The notes: a model not told the origin generated them from the letters alone. Counted from the first letter of the stretch, positions 49,758-60,559 are shown. The stretch: DNA of 64,000 nucleotides from CAVPTL01 sp963729195 (GCA_963729195.1 CAVSNF010000004.1:150194-214193); one strand, 5' to 3'. Translations and numbers: made by a program.

Positions 49758-49788
49758 GTGAATAACGGTGCCTGGCACCGTTATTCAC
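49758..49788. repeat. Palindromic repeat copy 8 (convergent purH / glycosyltransferase junction)
   Basis: Perfect 15-bp arms with a central T. The right arm, read on the minus strand, gives the final GGT GAA TAA codons of the glycosyltransferase gene, so its last two residues and its stop come from the repeat. Confidence 0.9.
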
Positions 49789-50806
49789 CCAGGAGCAGGG
49801 AGTAGGCGGCTTCGTAGTCGGTGACCATGCGCTCGGCGGAGAAGCGCTCGTGGGCCGCTCGGGAGGTGTCGGCGCGGTCGCAGGCGACCGCTTCGGGGAA
49901 GCGGGCGATCAGCGCCTCGACGGTGTCGTCGACGATGCCGCTGCGACCGTCCTCGACCACCTCGGGCACCGCTCCCAGGCCGATCGCGGCCACCGGGGTG
50001 CCGCAGGCCATCGACTCCACCATCACCAGGCCGAACGGCTCCGGCCACTGGATCGGGAAGAGGGTCACCATCGCCCGCTGGAGCAGCTCGACCTTCTCGT
50101 CGTGTGAGACCTCGCCGAGGTACTCGATGTTGCCGTCCAGGTGCGGGCGCACCGCCGCCTCGAAGTGGGCCTTCTCCTCGACGTCGTGGATCTTTCCCAC
50201 CAGCTTCAGCGGCAGGCCGGTCGCCCGCGCGATCTCGACCGCGTTGTGGGCGCCCTTGTCAGGTGACATCCGCCCCACGAACAGCAGGTAGCCGTCGTGC
50301 TCGGCGCTGAACGGATAGGCATCGAGGTCGATGGCGTTGTGGCAGGTCGCCAGCCAGTTCAGCTCGGGTCGCGGCGTGCGCTGATCCTCGGACAGCGAGA
50401 TCAGCCGCACGTCCGGTGCGATCGCTCTGATCTGCGCGTACACCAAGCCCGGCTCGCCGGTGAGCGGTCCGTGGGTGGTGTGGCAGAACGGCGAGTTGAT
50501 GGTCGCCCCCAGGGCGCAGGCCAGCGGGCCGGAGTGATCGTTGACGAGATCGAACTCGTCCGCCCGCTCGAGGCAGGTGAGCGTGTGGTGCAGGTCTGGC
50601 AGCGACATCCCGATGCGATACGACGGTGGATCGTCGTACGCGGTGACCAGATGGGCCTTGGTGCGTGACTCGCCGGCTGCGAACAGCGTCACGTCGTGGC
50701 CGCGGTCGACCAGCCCGTCGGCGAGAATCGACACCACCCATTCGATGCCGCCGTAGCGCACCGGCGGCACGGCGAACCAGGCGGGCGCCAGCAACGCGAT
50801 CTTCAC
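49781..50806 (-). CDS. GT4-family glycosyltransferase
   Basis: 341 aa, frame intact. Retaining GT-B transferase acting at the cytoplasmic face on a sugar nucleotide. KIALLAPAWFAVPPVRYGGIE opens the acceptor domain. LLFVGRMSPDKGAHNAVEIA and the donor-site EPFGLVMVESMACGTPVAA, with the E-x7-E motif, complete it. The GTG start at 50806 overlaps the stop of the upstream DUF3052-like gene. The stop codon comes from palindromic repeat copy 8. Acceptor and sugar are unknown. Confidence 0.85.
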   Translation of the reverse strand: MKIALLAPAWFAVPPVRYGGIEWVVSILADGLVDRGHDVTLFAAGESRTKAHLVTAYDDPPSYRIGMSLPDLHHTLTCLERADEFDLVNDHSGPLACALGATINSPFCHTTHGPLTGEPGLVYAQIRAIAPDVRLISLSEDQRTPRPELNWLATCHNAIDLDAYPFSAEHDGYLLFVGRMSPDKGAHNAVEIARATGLPLKLVGKIHDVEEKAHFEAAVRPHLDGNIEYLGEVSHDEKVELLQRAMVTLFPIQWPEPFGLVMVESMACGTPVAAIGLGAVPEVVEDGRSGIVDDTVEALIARFPEAVACDRADTSRAAHERFSAERMVTDYEAAYSLLLGE

Positions 50807-51412
50807 GGACGCTCGGCCTTGGGAATCACAAACTTCTCGGCGGTGTGCGTGTCGGAGAAGCGCACCACCTTGACATCGAGCAGTCCGGTTGCCCGCCCGG
50901 CGGCGCGCACGTCCGACTCGCTCACCCTGAGCGTCCTTGCCCTTGCGCCGGATCGTCCACAGGCCGCCGTCGGGTGCCAGCCGCGCTCTCAGCCGGGCGA
51001 GCTTGGCAAGGTCGTCCTGGCTCTCGGCGGCGGCGAACAGGTGGTCGAGGTCGACGCCGGAGTCGACCAGGTCGGCGCCGCGATCGGTCAGCAGCGCCCG
51101 GAAGCCGGGATCGTCGAGACCCTCCAGGGCGACCCGCTGGCCCGGCTTGACGCCGAGCTTCTCGATCACGGTCTTTGGGTGCAGGACGGCGTGGGCCCAC
51201 CGCTCGGCCCGATCTCCCAACTCCAGCTCGAGCGGCCCACCGGGGTAGTCCAGCACCAGCGTGCCGGCGTCCGCTTTGGCGGACGTGACATCACGGTAGG
51301 CGACGGTCACCCGGAACTCCCCGCGAAACCGGATCTCGTCGGTCTCGAGCTGCGCGCGCCCCTCAGAGGTGGCGCCCGCGTGGCGGGCTGTGCAGGTGAT
51401 TTCCTGACCCAT
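50803..51412 (-). CDS. DUF3052-like protein, one frameshift
   Basis: About 203 aa. The region from LGVKPGQRVALEGLDD to EKFVIPKAERP resembles the actinobacterial DUF3052 fold: a KPGQ start, an alternating acidic/hydrophobic middle, and LAPDGGLWTIRRKG. An N-terminal beta-rich segment of about 85 residues (TCTARHAGATSEGRAQ) is extra. The break near 50932 (CTCAGGGTGAGC, an extra G) precedes SESDVRAAGRATGL. It is coupled to the glycosyltransferase by a GTGA overlap. No biochemical function is known to me. Confidence 0.6.
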
Positions 51413-51429
51413 GAGCCAAGTCTAATCAC

Positions 51430-51469
51430 CTGCGGCTTCTCCCAGGGTTAAGCCTGAGAGAAGCCGCAG
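51430..51469. terminator. Hairpin terminator after the first IPT/TIG gene
   Basis: CTGCGGCTTCTC pairs with GAGAAGCCGCAG over 12 bp. An inner CAGG-GTTAAG-CCTG stem extends it. It lies 9 bp beyond the stop of the minus-strand IPT/TIG gene and 17 bp before the DUF3052-like start. No T-run follows. Confidence 0.5.
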
Positions 51470-51478
51470 TCGGCACGT

Positions 51479-52823
51479 CTACGAGGTAACCGTGAACACC
51501 TGCGGGGACGTGCGCCACCGCGTTCGCCTGAATGCCACACCTGCACCGTGTCGGTGGTCGCGCCGACAGGTACGGTCGCGGTGATCTTGGTGTTCGAGTT
51601 GACCGTGAAGGTCGCGTCGACGCCGTTGAACGTCACCTCCGTCGCGCCGGTGAACCCGGCGCCGGTAATCACCACCTGCGTCCCGACAGGTCCGTGATCA
51701 GGGCTCAACGAGGTGATGAAGAAGGGAATCACCGTGAAGTCCGAGGCTGTCTGCCAGGAATCTCCGGGCGCGGTAACCGTGACCGGCCCTGTCTGGGCGC
51801 CCGATGGAACGGTGACCCAGATGCTGTTGGCTCCCCCCACCGTGAACGACGTCGCCGGGACTCCGCCGAACGAAACGCTGGTCGCGTCGGCCACACCGGT
51901 GCCATCGATGCGCACCTGGATGCCCGGCTGGGCGCTCGACGGGGTGACCGTGATCAACGCCGGCGTTCCGCCGCCTCCGGTGTTGCACTGACAATCGCCC
52001 TTGATCCACGCGGTGGCGGACTTGACGCTGCCGGCGGGCGTGGTCACCTTGATCTTGGTCTTGGCCGGGGCCGTGAGCGGCACGATCGCGGTGATCTGGG
52101 TGTCGGAATCCACGGTGAATGTCGCGCGGCGGTGTCCGAACGCGACGTCCGTGGCGCCGGTGAAATGCGTGCCAGTGATCACCACGGCACTGCCCGTGCC
52201 GCTGGTTGTTGGGCTGAACGAGGTGATCGTCGGGTTGGCCGCGACAGACCTCATGAACGCGGTGGCGCTGGTGGCCGTGCCGGCGGGCGTGGTCACCTTG
52301 ATCTTGCCCTTGGCAGGGGCGCCCGCGGGCACCGTCGCGGTGATCTGGGTATCCGAATCGACGTGGAAGGTCGCAGCGACACCGCCGAACGTGACGCCGG
52401 TGGCGCCGGTGAAGTGGGTGCCGGTGATCACCACCGATGTCCCGGTGCTGACGCTTGTCGGGTTAAACGACGTGATCGCCGGCTTGGCCACAACCGGTCG
52501 CGTGAACGGGTCGAACAGGTGGCCTTGCCCACCGGCGTGGTCACCGAGATCTTGCCCTTGGCAGGTGCGGTCGCCGGAACCGTGGTGGTGATCTGGGTGT
52601 CCGAGACGACATGGTAAACACCGCCGCGGCGGTCCCGAACTTAACGCTGGTCGTCCCGGTAAATCCGCTCCCGGTGATCACCACCGATGTGCCGGCACTG
52701 CCGGACCCCGGGGTGAAGGACGTGATCGTAAGACGCCGCCCCCAACACCACCGAGGTGCTCACCACCATCGTCGCCGCGACCAATGCGACCACGAGGGCA
52801 ACTCTCTTGGTATGTCTTCTCAC
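51479..52823 (-). CDS. Secreted IPT/TIG-repeat protein A, several frameshifts
   Basis: About 445 aa. A signal peptide (VALVVALVAATMVVSTSVVLG) is followed by about five Ig-like IPT/TIG domains of about 80 residues with the pattern ITSFxP.SG.GTSVVITG.xFTGAT.VxFGG.xATFxVxSDTQITATVP. A CQC pair (GDCQCNTGGGG) lies in the third linker. Such proteins are exported and often surface-attached or extracellular. Breaks lie near 52720, 52620, 52500 and 51525. Translation starts at GTG 52823, 35 bp after paralogue B. Confidence 0.75.
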
Positions 52824-52857
52824 TGCATCTCCTTGAATACTGGGAAGGTCGGCACGT

Positions 52858-54184
52858 CTAGGACGTGACCCAGAACGTGTTCGGGGCCTGCGCGATCGCC
52901 GTGAACCCGGACCACACCGACACCACGTGCGGGCCGACGGCCACACCGCTGGGAACGGTCGCGGTGATCTTGGTGTCCGAGTTGACGGTGAACGTCGCTG
53001 TTTCCGAGCCGATGTAGACAATCGTGGCACTGGTGAACCCGGAACCGGTGATGACCACCTGCGACCCCGCAGCTCCGTGGTCGGTGCCCAACGAGGTGAT
53101 CATGAACGGAATCACCGTGTAGTCCGACGCTGTTTGCCAGGCACGCCCCGGCGCGCTCGACCGTGACCGCACCCGACCGGGCACCGTCAGGAATGACGAC
53201 CTCGACACTATCGGCCGTGCGGTCCCTGAACCGGGTCACCAGAACTCCGCCGAACGCAACGCTGGTTGCACTGCCGACACCCGGACCTTGAACAACCACC
53301 AGGCTGTTCATCTGGGCGCTCGAGGGGGTGACCGTGATCACGGCCGGCCCCACGTGTGCTCTTGACCCACGCGGTGGCGGACTTGACGCTGCCGCCGGGA
53401 GTGGTCACCTGGATCACGGTCTTAGCAGGCGCGCTGCTGCGGGACGGTGGTGGTGATCTGGGTAGTCCGAATCGACATGGAACGTCGCCGCTGCCGATCC
53501 AAACGCGACAGCAGTCGCACCGGTGAGGTGGGTGCCGGTGATCACCACGGCACTGCCAACGCCACTGGTCGTGGGAGTAAACGAGGTAATCGTCGGCTTG
53601 GCGACCGTCGACCGAGGAAACGCAGCGGCGCTGGTGGCCGAGCCCGCGGCGGTGCTGACCTTGATCTTGCCCTTCGCCGGCACACCCACGGGCACCGTGG
53701 CGGTGATCTGCGAATCCGAATCGACCTGGAAGCTCGCAGCGACCCCACCAAACGTGACCGCGTTTGCATCCGTGAAATGCGAGCCGGTGATCACCACAGA
53801 CGTCCCGACATCACCACTCGCGGGAGAAAACGACGTGATCTGCGGCTTGGCCGCAACCGCCAACGTAAACGCCGAGTCGCTCTTGGCCTTACCCGAGGGC
53901 GACGTCACCGAGATCTTGCCCTTCGCAGGCGCCGCCGCCGGCACAATCGCAGAGATCTGAGAATCCGAATCGACCGCAAACGCCGCCTCAGCAGCCCCAA
54001 ACCTCACACTGGTCGCCCCACTAAACCCACTCCCAGTGATCACCACCGACGAACCAACAAAACCAGACCCCGGAGTGAACGACGAGATCTGAACACCCGC
54101 CCCCAGCACCACCGAGGTACTCATCACCATCATCGCCGCCACCAACGAGATGACCAGGCCAAATCTCTTCGTACGTCTTGTCAC
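52858..54184 (-). CDS. Secreted IPT/TIG-repeat protein B, several frameshifts
   Basis: About 440 aa. Signal peptide FGLVISLVAAMMVMSTSVVLG, then the same series of IPT/TIG domains as its neighbour, ending APNTFWVTS. Several domains are near-identical to those of protein A (for example VDSDSQITATVP, PAKGKIKVST), so the genes arose by tandem duplication. Both stops are followed by ACGTGCCGAC. GTG 54184 has GAAGGAG upstream. Breaks near 53460, 53410, 53330 and 53160 are insertion-like. The 90 bp upstream are AT-rich and probably hold the promoter. Confidence 0.75.
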
Positions 54185-54274
54185 TGCTCTCTCCTTCGAG
54201 TGCTGGAAGTTCGCAGTGACCATATGTCTTTAAACCACGATCTGCAAATTCTCTAAATCATATTAAGTTACGGA

Positions 54275-55099
54275 TCACCCCGACCGCTTCAGCCGCCCAT
54301 GGCGCTTGGCGTACCGCTCCCCGCGGCTGAAGATGAAGAGCCCCGCCGGGATCGAGAGCACGCCGATCAGCATCAACGGCCACAGATCGCCCCACAGCGC
54401 GGACACCCCCGCGCCCGCCAGAATCGCGTGCCGACAGCCCTCCAGGGTGTAGGTGGCGGGCGAGAACTTGGCCAGCCACTGCATCCAATCCGGAAGCACG
54501 CTGACCGGGTAGTACACGCCCGAGACCACCAGCAGCATGCCCTGGGCGATGAACCCCAGCTGGGTGCCCTTCTCGGGCGAGATCAGCGGCAGCACCGCGG
54601 TCATCATGCCGATGCCGACGAACGAGATCGAGGAGAAGGCCAGCACCACCATGGCCGACACGAAGTTGGCATCGGTGAACTGGACGCCGAGGATGTAGGC
54701 CACCAGCGCGAACAGGAAGATCGTGCGGATGATGCCGTAGCAGACCGCGAACGCGCCCATGCCGAGCAGGTGGGCCGGCCGCGACAGCGGCGCCATGAAG
54801 GTGTACTCGATCGTGCCCTCCCACCGCTCCCAGGCGACCGTCTCGGTGACGATCTCGAACACCAGCCCGAGATACGACCACAGCACCGCACCGATCAGCA
54901 GCACGATCTCGGTGTCGTTGACGTTGATGTTGCCGCCGGCCGCCTCGACGCCCTTGGCGATGAAGACGATCGTGAGCGTGTTGGCGATCGTGTAGACGAA
55001 CCAGGCCACCTCCCACCACACGAACCGGCGGATCAGGTAGGTATTTCGCTCGACGATGCCGGCGAAGCCGACCGCCTCGCGCCGCAAGCCCTCGATCAT
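54275..55099 (-). CDS. ABC-2 type transporter permease
   Basis: 274 aa, frame intact, with six predicted membrane spans (WFVYTIANTLTIVFIAKG, LFALVAYILGV, MVVLAFSSISFVGIGMM, GFIAQGMLLVVSGVYYPVSV and others). The VSGVYYPVSVLPDWMQWLA stretch is typical of ABC-2 exporters of drugs or polysaccharides. Its ATG overlaps the stop of the ATPase gene (ATGA), so the two make one exporter. The cargo is unknown; a glycan or lipid is possible given the envelope genes around it. Confidence 0.85.
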   Translation of the reverse strand: MIEGLRREAVGFAGIVERNTYLIRRFVWWEVAWFVYTIANTLTIVFIAKGVEAAGGNINVNDTEIVLLIGAVLWSYLGLVFEIVTETVAWERWEGTIEYTFMAPLSRPAHLLGMGAFAVCYGIIRTIFLFALVAYILGVQFTDANFVSAMVVLAFSSISFVGIGMMTAVLPLISPEKGTQLGFIAQGMLLVVSGVYYPVSVLPDWMQWLAKFSPATYTLEGCRHAILAGAGVSALWGDLWPLMLIGVLSIPAGLFIFSRGERYAKRHGRLKRSG

Positions 55100-55917
55100 T
55101 TGGTCACCACCTCCTCCAGTGGGTCGCCCTCATCCTCAAACGACGTGCCGGTGGCCTCCAGGAAGGCCTGCTCCAACGAACCGCCGCCATACCGGGCGAT
55201 GATCTCGGCGGGCGTGTCCAGGCACAGCAGCCGGCCGTGGTGCAGGATCCCGACCCGATCGGCCATCGTCTCGGCCTCGGCCATGTCGTGCGTGCACAGG
55301 AGGATCGGTGACGTCGGTGGTCTGCCGGATCGACGCCACAAACTCCTGCACCTCCCGCTTCGAGCGGGGGTCGAGGCCGGTGGTGGGCTCGTCCAGCAGC
55401 AGCAGCACCGGCGAGGTCAGAAGCGCCCGCGCCAGCGCGATCTTCTGCTGCATCCCGCGCGAGAGATCCTCCATCGGCTCGGTCGCCCGGCGCCACCGGA
55501 AACCCGACCCGCTCGAGAATCTCGGGGATCAGGCCACGCGTCTGGGCCGGCGTGAGCCCGTAGAAGCGGGCGGCGTAGCTGAGGTTCTCCATCGGCGACA
55601 TGCGCTTGAAGAACGACGCCTCCACCGACACCCGGTTGACCAGCCGCTGCACCTTGCGGGGGTGATCGAACACATCGATGCCGAACACCTCGGCGGTGCC
55701 GCCGTCGTTCAGAAGCAGCGTCGACGAGCAGCCGCACCAAGGTCGACTTGCCCGACCCGTTCTGACCCAGGATGGCCACGCACTCGCCCCGCTCGATCGT
55801 GAACGACACCGCATCCAGGGCGACCGCCCAGCGTTTGGGTCCACGCCGCTTGGAGCCGTCTCGGCGCACGAACTTCTTGGTCAGATCACGTACTTCGACT
55901 GCAACTGGAGCGGGCAC
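55096..55917 (-). CDS. ABC transporter ATP-binding protein, three frameshifts
   Basis: About 274 aa when three inserted bases are removed (near 55730, 55487 and 55310). Walker A GQNGSGKST, the signature LSRGMQQK, Walker B LLLLDEPTTGLDPRSKREV and the H-loop CTHDMAEAE are all present. An insert TKKFVRRDGSKRRGPKRW near the N-terminus is common in exporter ATPases with a charged extension. GTG 55917 is the probable start. It is coupled to the permease gene. Confidence 0.85.
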
Positions 55918-56086
55918 GAGCCCCCTTCCCGGATCACGATGAGGCCCAGCCGACTGCGCGCACAAGGCGGCGCAGGGCGGGCGAACGATGATTTGGCGGC
56001 GGCGCGGCGGGCGCCATGTCCTCGGAAACAGACCGGCGCAACCGCGCACTCTAGCACCGCCTGCGGGCGGTCCGGAGAACTCGGAA

Positions 56087-57179
56087 TCAGTGCATGATCA
56101 CGCGGCGCGCACCGTCACCGGCGCGCATGCGCGCGAAGGCGTCGTTGACCTGGTCGAGCCCGATCCGCTCGGACACGAGCCGATCGATCGGGAGCTTGCC
56201 CGGCCAGGTGCAACCGTGCCAGCCGGGGAAAGTCGAACAACGGCTGGGTGAAGCCGTAGTTCGAGCCCAGCAGCCGCTGGCTGCCATCCGCCAGCTTGAC
56301 GACATCGAAGCTGGCCCGCGTGTTGTCGGGAGTCAGCCCCACCAGCACGCACGTCCCGCCGCGGGGCAGAAGCCCGATCGCGGACTCGATGGTGGCCACC
56401 AAGCCCAGCGCCTCGAACACGTAGTCAGGGCCGCCCGGGAGGATGCGCGCGACCTCGGCGGCCATGCCGTCGCCGCCGCGCACACCGTGGGTCGCGCCCA
56501 CATCGGCCGCCAGCGCCAGCTTCTCGTCGCTGAGGTCGACGGCCACGATCGGATCGGCGCCGGCCAGCGCCGCGCCCATCACGATCGAGAGGCCGACGCC
56601 GCCGCAGCCGATCACCACCACCCCGGCGCCCGGCTCCACCTCCGCCGTGTTCACCACCGCGCCCACGCCGGTCGAAACCGCGCAGCCGATCAGCGCTCCC
56701 ACCTCCGCCGGCAGCTCGGCCGGCATCGCCACCGCCGCCGATTCGGGCACCACCGTGCGCTCCCCGAACGTGCCCACGCCGAGATACGAGAACACCGGCG
56801 TGCCGTCCTCACGGCGAAGCCGGGTCGATACCGTCGCTCATCAGGCTCTCCAGCGAGCGGGTGCCCTCGCACAGCCACGGCTTTCCCTGGTGCGCAGCGG
56901 CGGCAGGCATTGCACGGCGCCAGCCACGCCAGCGTCACCCGATCGCCGGGCGCCAGCGCGGTCACACCGGCGCCGACCGCCTCGACCTGCGCCGTAGCCC
57001 TCGTGGCCCAGCACCACCGGCGGTTCGGTCGCCCAGTCGCCGTCGACCACGTGCAGATCCGACCGGCACACGCCCGATGCCAGCATCGTGATCGCCACCT
57101 CCCCGGCGTGGGGAGGTTCGATCTCGAGCTGCTCGATTGCCATCGGCTCGTGAGCACCGGTGAAGACCGCCGCGCGCAT
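56087..57179 (-). CDS. Zinc-dependent alcohol dehydrogenase (MDR family), about four frameshifts
   Basis: About 363 aa. NAD(P)-dependent oxidation of an alcohol or S-hydroxymethyl thiol. The catalytic zinc site is in SGVCRSDLHVVDG and LGHEGYG. The structural zinc loop is CNACRRCAPGKPWLC. The Rossmann fold has VVVIGCGGVGLSIVMGAALAG. Breaks near 56995, 56885, 56820 and 56215 are insertion-like. ATG 57179 opens MRAAVFTGAHEPMAIEQ. A role in formaldehyde oxidation would suit the demethylation genes but cannot be shown from sequence. Confidence 0.8.
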
Positions 57180-57198
57180 GGGCGCAAGCATAGGGCTT

Positions 57199-58439
57199 CT
57201 ACTTGGAGTTGGCCCAGACCACGCGGCGACCCGACTCGGGTGCCGCCCGCCGGCGCCTGGCTCTGCGCACCAGCCGCCACACCACGATCACGGCGACCAC
57301 CCACACCAGCACGCGCCAGCAGATTCCACGGCACGATCAGGACGTTCTTGGGCGAGTCGAAGCTGAGCGCGGCGGTGTCGTTGTAGAACAGGTGGGTCTG
57401 CAGGTGCGTCCAGCCGATGAACGGCGGGTTCGTCCAGACCGCCTGGATGTAGCGCACCGATCCCGGCAGAATCGTGTAGCGGGGCGCGGCAACCTCGCTG
57501 CCGGAGCCGCCCACGGCCCAGCCCGGATGCGAACGTGGTCGAGCCGTGCAGGATGTTGAAGAAGGTGTTGCCGCGGTTGACCACCGCCACCTGGGCGGTG
57601 ACCGTGGGATTGAACAGCGCGTCCCACAGGTCGCTGGGGGAGCGCACCGACGACAGCGACTTCCAGTGCACGTCGACCGACTGCACCACGGCGGCGCCGC
57701 GCATCACCAGCCCGGAGCCGTCCGCAGCGGTGACGCCCGCCGCCAGCAGTGACGCGACGGCGGGCTGGTAGCGCACGCCGCTGGAGCTGGTGCTGGCGGT
57801 GCGCGAGCGGAAGATCACGGCCAGCGTGTGCGTGCCCGGGGGGATGCCCGCGGGCACCTTGACGGTCACGCCCAGCGCGCGCGACGAGTGCGCGCCGACC
57901 CGCAGGACGTGGTTGGAGAGGGTCGTCCAGGTCGCCGCCGATCCGGGCAGCGTGCCCGGCCGCCTTTGGCCGGCACCGGCCAGCCCGGCGTGTCGGCCAG
58001 GGTCAGCACCGCGCCGGAGTTGATCAGGATGAACCGGATCCCGCCGATGTCCACGAACTGGTCGGTCAGGGGAATCCCGCGCTGCTTGTCGATCCAGCCG
58101 CCGTCGGTGGTCGTCAGCGTTCCTCGCGACTCGTTGTAGTCGAGCCAGGCCTGCACGTCGGGATACCGCCCCCCGGGACCGTTTGTGTGGTTGCCGGGAG
58201 TCATCACGGTGCGTCCAGGCGAGATGTTGGGCTGATCCAGGAAGGAGTCGTAGTGCCGCACGGTGTCTCGCGTGCAGAACGGCGAGTACTCGTCGCCGCC
58301 GACGATCAGCCAGCACGCCGAGCTGTCCCCGAACCGCCCGAAGGCCGCGTCGATCGGCGTTGGCCACCCTCGGTGTGCGGCTGCCGTGGCCGCCGCCGGT
58401 GTCGGAGGCGAACGCGACCCGCGCCACCGCCCGCGCCAT
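57199..58439 (-). CDS. Metallophosphoesterase-like protein fused to Ig-like domain and membrane anchor, several frameshifts
   Basis: About 412 aa. The N-terminal third resembles metallophosphoesterases: VAFASDTGGG, LIVGGDEYSPF and MTPGNHTNGPGG, then DIGGIRFILINSG. The later histidine motifs of that family are missing. The middle resembles bacterial Ig-type or DUF916-like domains (VTVKVPAGIPPGTHTLAVIF), and the C-terminus is a single membrane span and basic tail (VWVVAVIVVWRLVRRARR). The sharp change near 57960 could be a fusion or a deletion artefact. ATG 58439 follows the stop of the upstream gene directly. Confidence 0.5.
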
Positions 58440-58836
58440 CTACACCGCCCCGATCAGCCGGCGCACCAGCTCGCGCTGGCGCCGGTCGTCGAGCGGGTCG
58501 CCGTACAGGCGGATCGCGCGGAGGGCGTCCAGCACCAGCACCACGGCCGGGTACAGACCCAGCACACCGGCGGGCTCCTGCTCGCGATCGTCCGCTCACC
58601 GCCGACTCGATCACGTCGGCGATGTCCGCGAACACCTCGCCGTCGGAGTTGCCGTCGGCGGCGTACCGGCGCAACCGCTCGACCGTCTCCTCCCACGACG
58701 AGGCGTGATCGAGATAGGCCCACAGGTTGTGGGCGACATCGTCGTGGGCGGGCGCGCCCTCGGTCTCCAGGCCGTGGAGCTCAGCCCGCGCCGAGCGCGC
58801 CCCACCCACGAACCAAACAACGGCGGCGCCACCCAC
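58440..58836 (-). CDS. Small protein of unknown function, one frameshift
   Basis: About 130 aa. Soluble, with HNLWAYLDHASSWEETVERL and GEVFADIADVIESAV, then, after a break near 58598, DDREQEPAGVLGLYPAVV and DPLDDRRQRELVRRLIGAV. The helical, acidic character resembles small DUF-type proteins but I cannot assign one. The start (GTG 58836) is uncertain. Its stop touches the ATG of the phosphoesterase-like gene, so they are cotranscribed. Confidence 0.5.
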
Positions 58837-58989
58837 ACACCGATGAACTTTCGCCGCTTCATCATCACTCCACCCCCGAACGGATCCTGGACGTAGCACC
58901 TCACATCTATCCCGGAGCCGATCAGAGCATAGACACACGAGTGCCAGGACGATTCGCATCAATAGGCACTCGCGGTCAGTGGCGCGTGG

Positions 58990-60559
58990 TCAGCCGATCC
59001 CCGTCAGCTTCCAGAGCGCCGGATCCTCCTCTCCCAGATGCCAGAAGCCCACGCTCAAGCCGTGGCTGCGGGCGAACGAGATGCGCAGGTTCAGCGACCG
59101 CGCGGTCGCAAACCAGACGTCGTGGTGGACGCCGGCCTCGGTGTAGGAGAAATGCGGCGAGCCGTTGGTCGCATCCCACACCGGCTTGACCTTGATGCGG
59201 TGCGCCAGCGCGATGATGGACGAGTACTCCAGTGCCTTGGCGATGTGCGACGGCCCCCCTCCGGCCGGCCAGTCCATGCCGTACATGCCCAGACCGAGCA
59301 CGAACCTGGAGGCGTTCGGCAAGCTGTGCACGTAGGTGACGATCTGGCGATCCCACGCGATCGGGTCCATCGACCCGGGCGCCGAGGCCGCCCAGTGCAG
59401 GCCCCAACCCATCACGAAGATGTAGTCGGAGGCTGCCGCCAGGGCGGTGTAGTCGTAGAAGCCCGCGCGGCCCACGGTCTGGTTGTAGGTGGTGGGAGCC
59501 ACGCACACCGACAGCTTCTTTCCGGCAGCGTGCAACCGGGTGCCGAGCATCTGGATGAAGGTCGTGAGCGCCGCCCGGTCCTTGTCGGATCCGCTCTCGA
59601 AGTCGATGTTGAGTCCGTCGTAGTTATTGGTGGTGACGATCGACATCAGCTGGTTGAGCACGTTGGTGCGTCGCGTCGGATCGGTCAGGAAGGCGTGCAG
59701 CACCGCCGTCGCCTGGCAGTTGATCCGCGGCAGCAGCTTGACCTTGCGGGCCTGCGCCCAGTCGCTGATCAGCTTGTCGTTGGTGCCCGCGATGGTGTAG
59801 TCGGCCCGGCAGCCGTAGTAGGTCGGGTACACCACCCCGATCCGCCGGTAGTGCGAACGGAAGTCCTCGAAGCTGCGATCGGTGCTGGCCAGCAGGAACG
59901 CGTGGGCTGTACCCGTACTCGCGATCGGGGCGAGCGTGGCCGTCTTCACCGTCGGCGCGCGCCGACGCTGAGGATCCCGGCCGAGTCGACCGCACGCACG
60001 GTGATCGTGTAGCTGGTGGACGCCCGCAGGTTCCGCAGCGTGTAGACGCGTCCGTGCGTTTGCCCCACGACCACGCCGTTTCGCAGCACCCGGTAGCCGG
60101 CCAGGCCGCCGTCACCGCGGATGGCCTGCCGGCCATTTGACGGTGATCTGGACGGCCGAGCGCTTGGCCAGCGTGAGCTTGGCCGGCGCCACCGGCTTGA
60201 AGTACCGCACGGTTTGGCGGATCGCCGCCCGGCAGGGTGACACCGCGCCGGCATGCGACACCACTCTGACGGCGAACACGTAGGTGCGCCGCGGCGTGAC
60301 CTTGATCGCGATCTTGTTGCTCGGTGGTCTGGCCGATCACGACCCCGTCGCGAAAGGCCCGATAGGAGACCGCTTCGGGGTGAGAGGCAGGTGGAGTCCA
60401 GTGCAGCACGCCGGCGGCGTGCCCCGCCTGTCTCGTCCACCCGAGTTTTGTCGGAACCTTGCCGGTACAGGTGCCGGCCAAGGCGAGCTGGGCGCCGTAT
60501 GCACCCGTGACCACCGCCATCATTGCGGCGGCCGCCATCACGGTTGCGAGTCGTTTCAT
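58990..60559 (-). CDS. Secreted GH18-type glycoside hydrolase with fibronectin III-like repeats, frameshifted
   Basis: About 520 aa. A signal peptide (MKRLATVMAAAAMMAVVTGA) leads to two FN3-like modules (AFRDGVVIGQTT, YRVLRNGVVVGQTHGRVYTL). The C-terminal GH18 barrel follows: GVVYPTYYGCRADYTIAG, the active-site strand NYDGLNIDFES with the catalytic glutamate, and DYIFVMGWGLHWAASAPG. It resembles YaaH/SleL-type peptidoglycan or chitin hydrolases. Breaks near 60320, 60120 and 59950 affect the FN3 part. Its ATG overlaps the glmS stop (TAATG). Confidence 0.8.

Noticed and set aside
4125..49788. The eight identical repeats considered as a CRISPR array or phage attachment sites.
   Set aside because: Copies are kilobases apart with genes between them, there are no spacers, and no cas or integrase genes are present.
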